Below, in pieces: positions 63,315 to 64,000 of a DNA stretch of 64,000 nt. Origin of the DNA: Rhabditoides inermis (lineage: Eukaryota > Nematoda > Chromadorea > Rhabditida > Rhabditidae); assembly GCA_963966185.1 (NCBI GenBank), contig CAWZYM010000209.1, positions 867,001 to 931,000 of the forward strand, written 5' to 3'. The notes beneath the pieces were generated by a model. The model saw nothing but the letters and a program-made list of their open reading frames with translations. It was not told the origin of the DNA and made no database searches. The translations under genes and the position numbers were made by a program. The first letter of the stretch is position 1, and the number at the start of each line of letters is the position of its first letter.

Positions 63315-64000
63315 ACAGTTCTGTAATTTATTTCGTGAATCCGGCGCCTCATCTATGCACAGTCAGCTATCCCGATCAAAAGGCAAGAAATGTTTTTTTT
63401 TTCATTTGAGACACGTTTTAGGGCCCAGTTTGATATCTCCCATTCTCACACTGCTTCAGTCCTGAAAAATACTGCCTGTTTAACAGTTCTGTAATTTATT
63501 TCGTGAATCCGGCGTCTCATCTATGCACAGTCAGCTATCCCGATCAAAGGGCACGAAATGTGTTTTTTTTCATTTTAGACACATTTTAGGGCCCAGTTTG
63601 ATATCTCTCATTCTCACAATGTTTCAGTCCTGAAAAAGACTGCCTGTTTAACAGTTCTGTAAATTATTTCGTGAATCCGGCGCCTCATCTTTGCACAGTC
63701 AGCTATCCCGATCAAAAGGCACGAAATGTTTTTTTTTTATTTTAGACACGTTTTAGGGCCCAGTTTGATATCTCCCATTCTCACACTGTTCCAGTCCTGA
63801 AAAAGACTGCCTGTTTAACAGTTCTGTAAATTATTTCGTGAATCCGGCGCCTCATCTATGCACAGTCAGCTATCCCGATCAAAAGGCACGAAATGTTTTT
63901 TTTTCATTTGAGACACGTTTTAGGGCCCAGTTTGATATCTCCCATTCTCACACTGTTTCAGACCTGAAAAAGAATGCCTGCTTAACAGTTCTGTAAATTA
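63315..64000 (+). repeat. Satellite array right of element copy 2, to the window end
   Basis: About four monomers matching 2553-3238. The correspondence is still intact at the last base, so the long repeat extends beyond the window by an unknown distance. Confidence 0.9.

Noticed and set aside
1..64000. CRISPR array
   Set aside because: There is no short-repeat/unique-spacer pattern. The whole 167-168-bp unit repeats, including its variable linker.
1..64000. Telomeric repeat, because TTTTAGGG occurs in each monomer
   Set aside because: The motif occurs once per 168 bp as part of TTTTAGGGCCC and never in tandem, so it is coincidental.
1..64000. Inverted satellite segments
   Set aside because: I looked for the reverse-complement unit (AACTGGGCCCTAAAACGTG-like) on the plus strand and saw none. 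All monomers are in one orientation.

Overview
The window is a single, essentially uninterrupted head-to-tail satellite DNA array. The monomer is about 167-168 bp (for example 3481-3648, exactly 168 bp), and every copy I followed lies in the same orientation. By length there are roughly 375-380 monomers. I find no protein-coding gene. All open frames are satellite sequence read in register, because 168 bp is 56 codons, or they lie inside a small non-autonomous mobile element. A megabase-style array with layered higher-order repeats and a tRNA-related short element points to a eukaryotic, probably animal, nuclear genome in pericentromeric, centromeric or other heterochromatin. I do not recognise the satellite family or the species.

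The one non-satellite component is a 465-bp element present twice, at 2086-2550 and 62848-63312. It has imperfect terminal inverted repeats of about 168-169 bp, a 2-bp TA target duplication and no transposase. Each arm holds a tRNA-like RNA polymerase III unit (A box, B box, TTTT terminator) pointing outward, toward the satellite. The two copies sit in the same flanking monomers 60,762 bp apart, so they were copied with their surroundings and do not represent two insertions.

Layout: 1-3238 is a left segment that recurs at 60930-64000 and carries the element. 3239-7770 is mixed monomers, including a seven-monomer module at about 4484-5650. 7771-9105 is a four-monomer tandem duplication. 11985-13680 is a short-order repeat of the TTTTAG/ACATTATAG subfamily. 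13298-23896 is a 10.6-kb block repeated at 37921-48524. 23187-26182 is a nine-monomer tandem duplication. About 25870-30780 repeats about 17000-21920. 31081-34282 is repeated at 48176-51378. 35760-40097 is a thirteen-monomer tandem duplication. 50151-59191 is three tandem copies of an 18-monomer, 3.01-kb unit. 59192-60929 is a more divergent monomer subfamily leading back into the repeat of the window start.

Nothing here works as an operon or pathway. What the sequence records is the turnover of a satellite by unequal exchange and block duplication at scales of 4, 9, 13 and 18 monomers, about 63 monomers and about 360 monomers. A tRNA-like inverted-repeat element is carried along at the largest scale. 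All alignments were made by eye. Block edges are good to tens of bases, and the largest repeats could in part reflect assembly of near-identical sequence.
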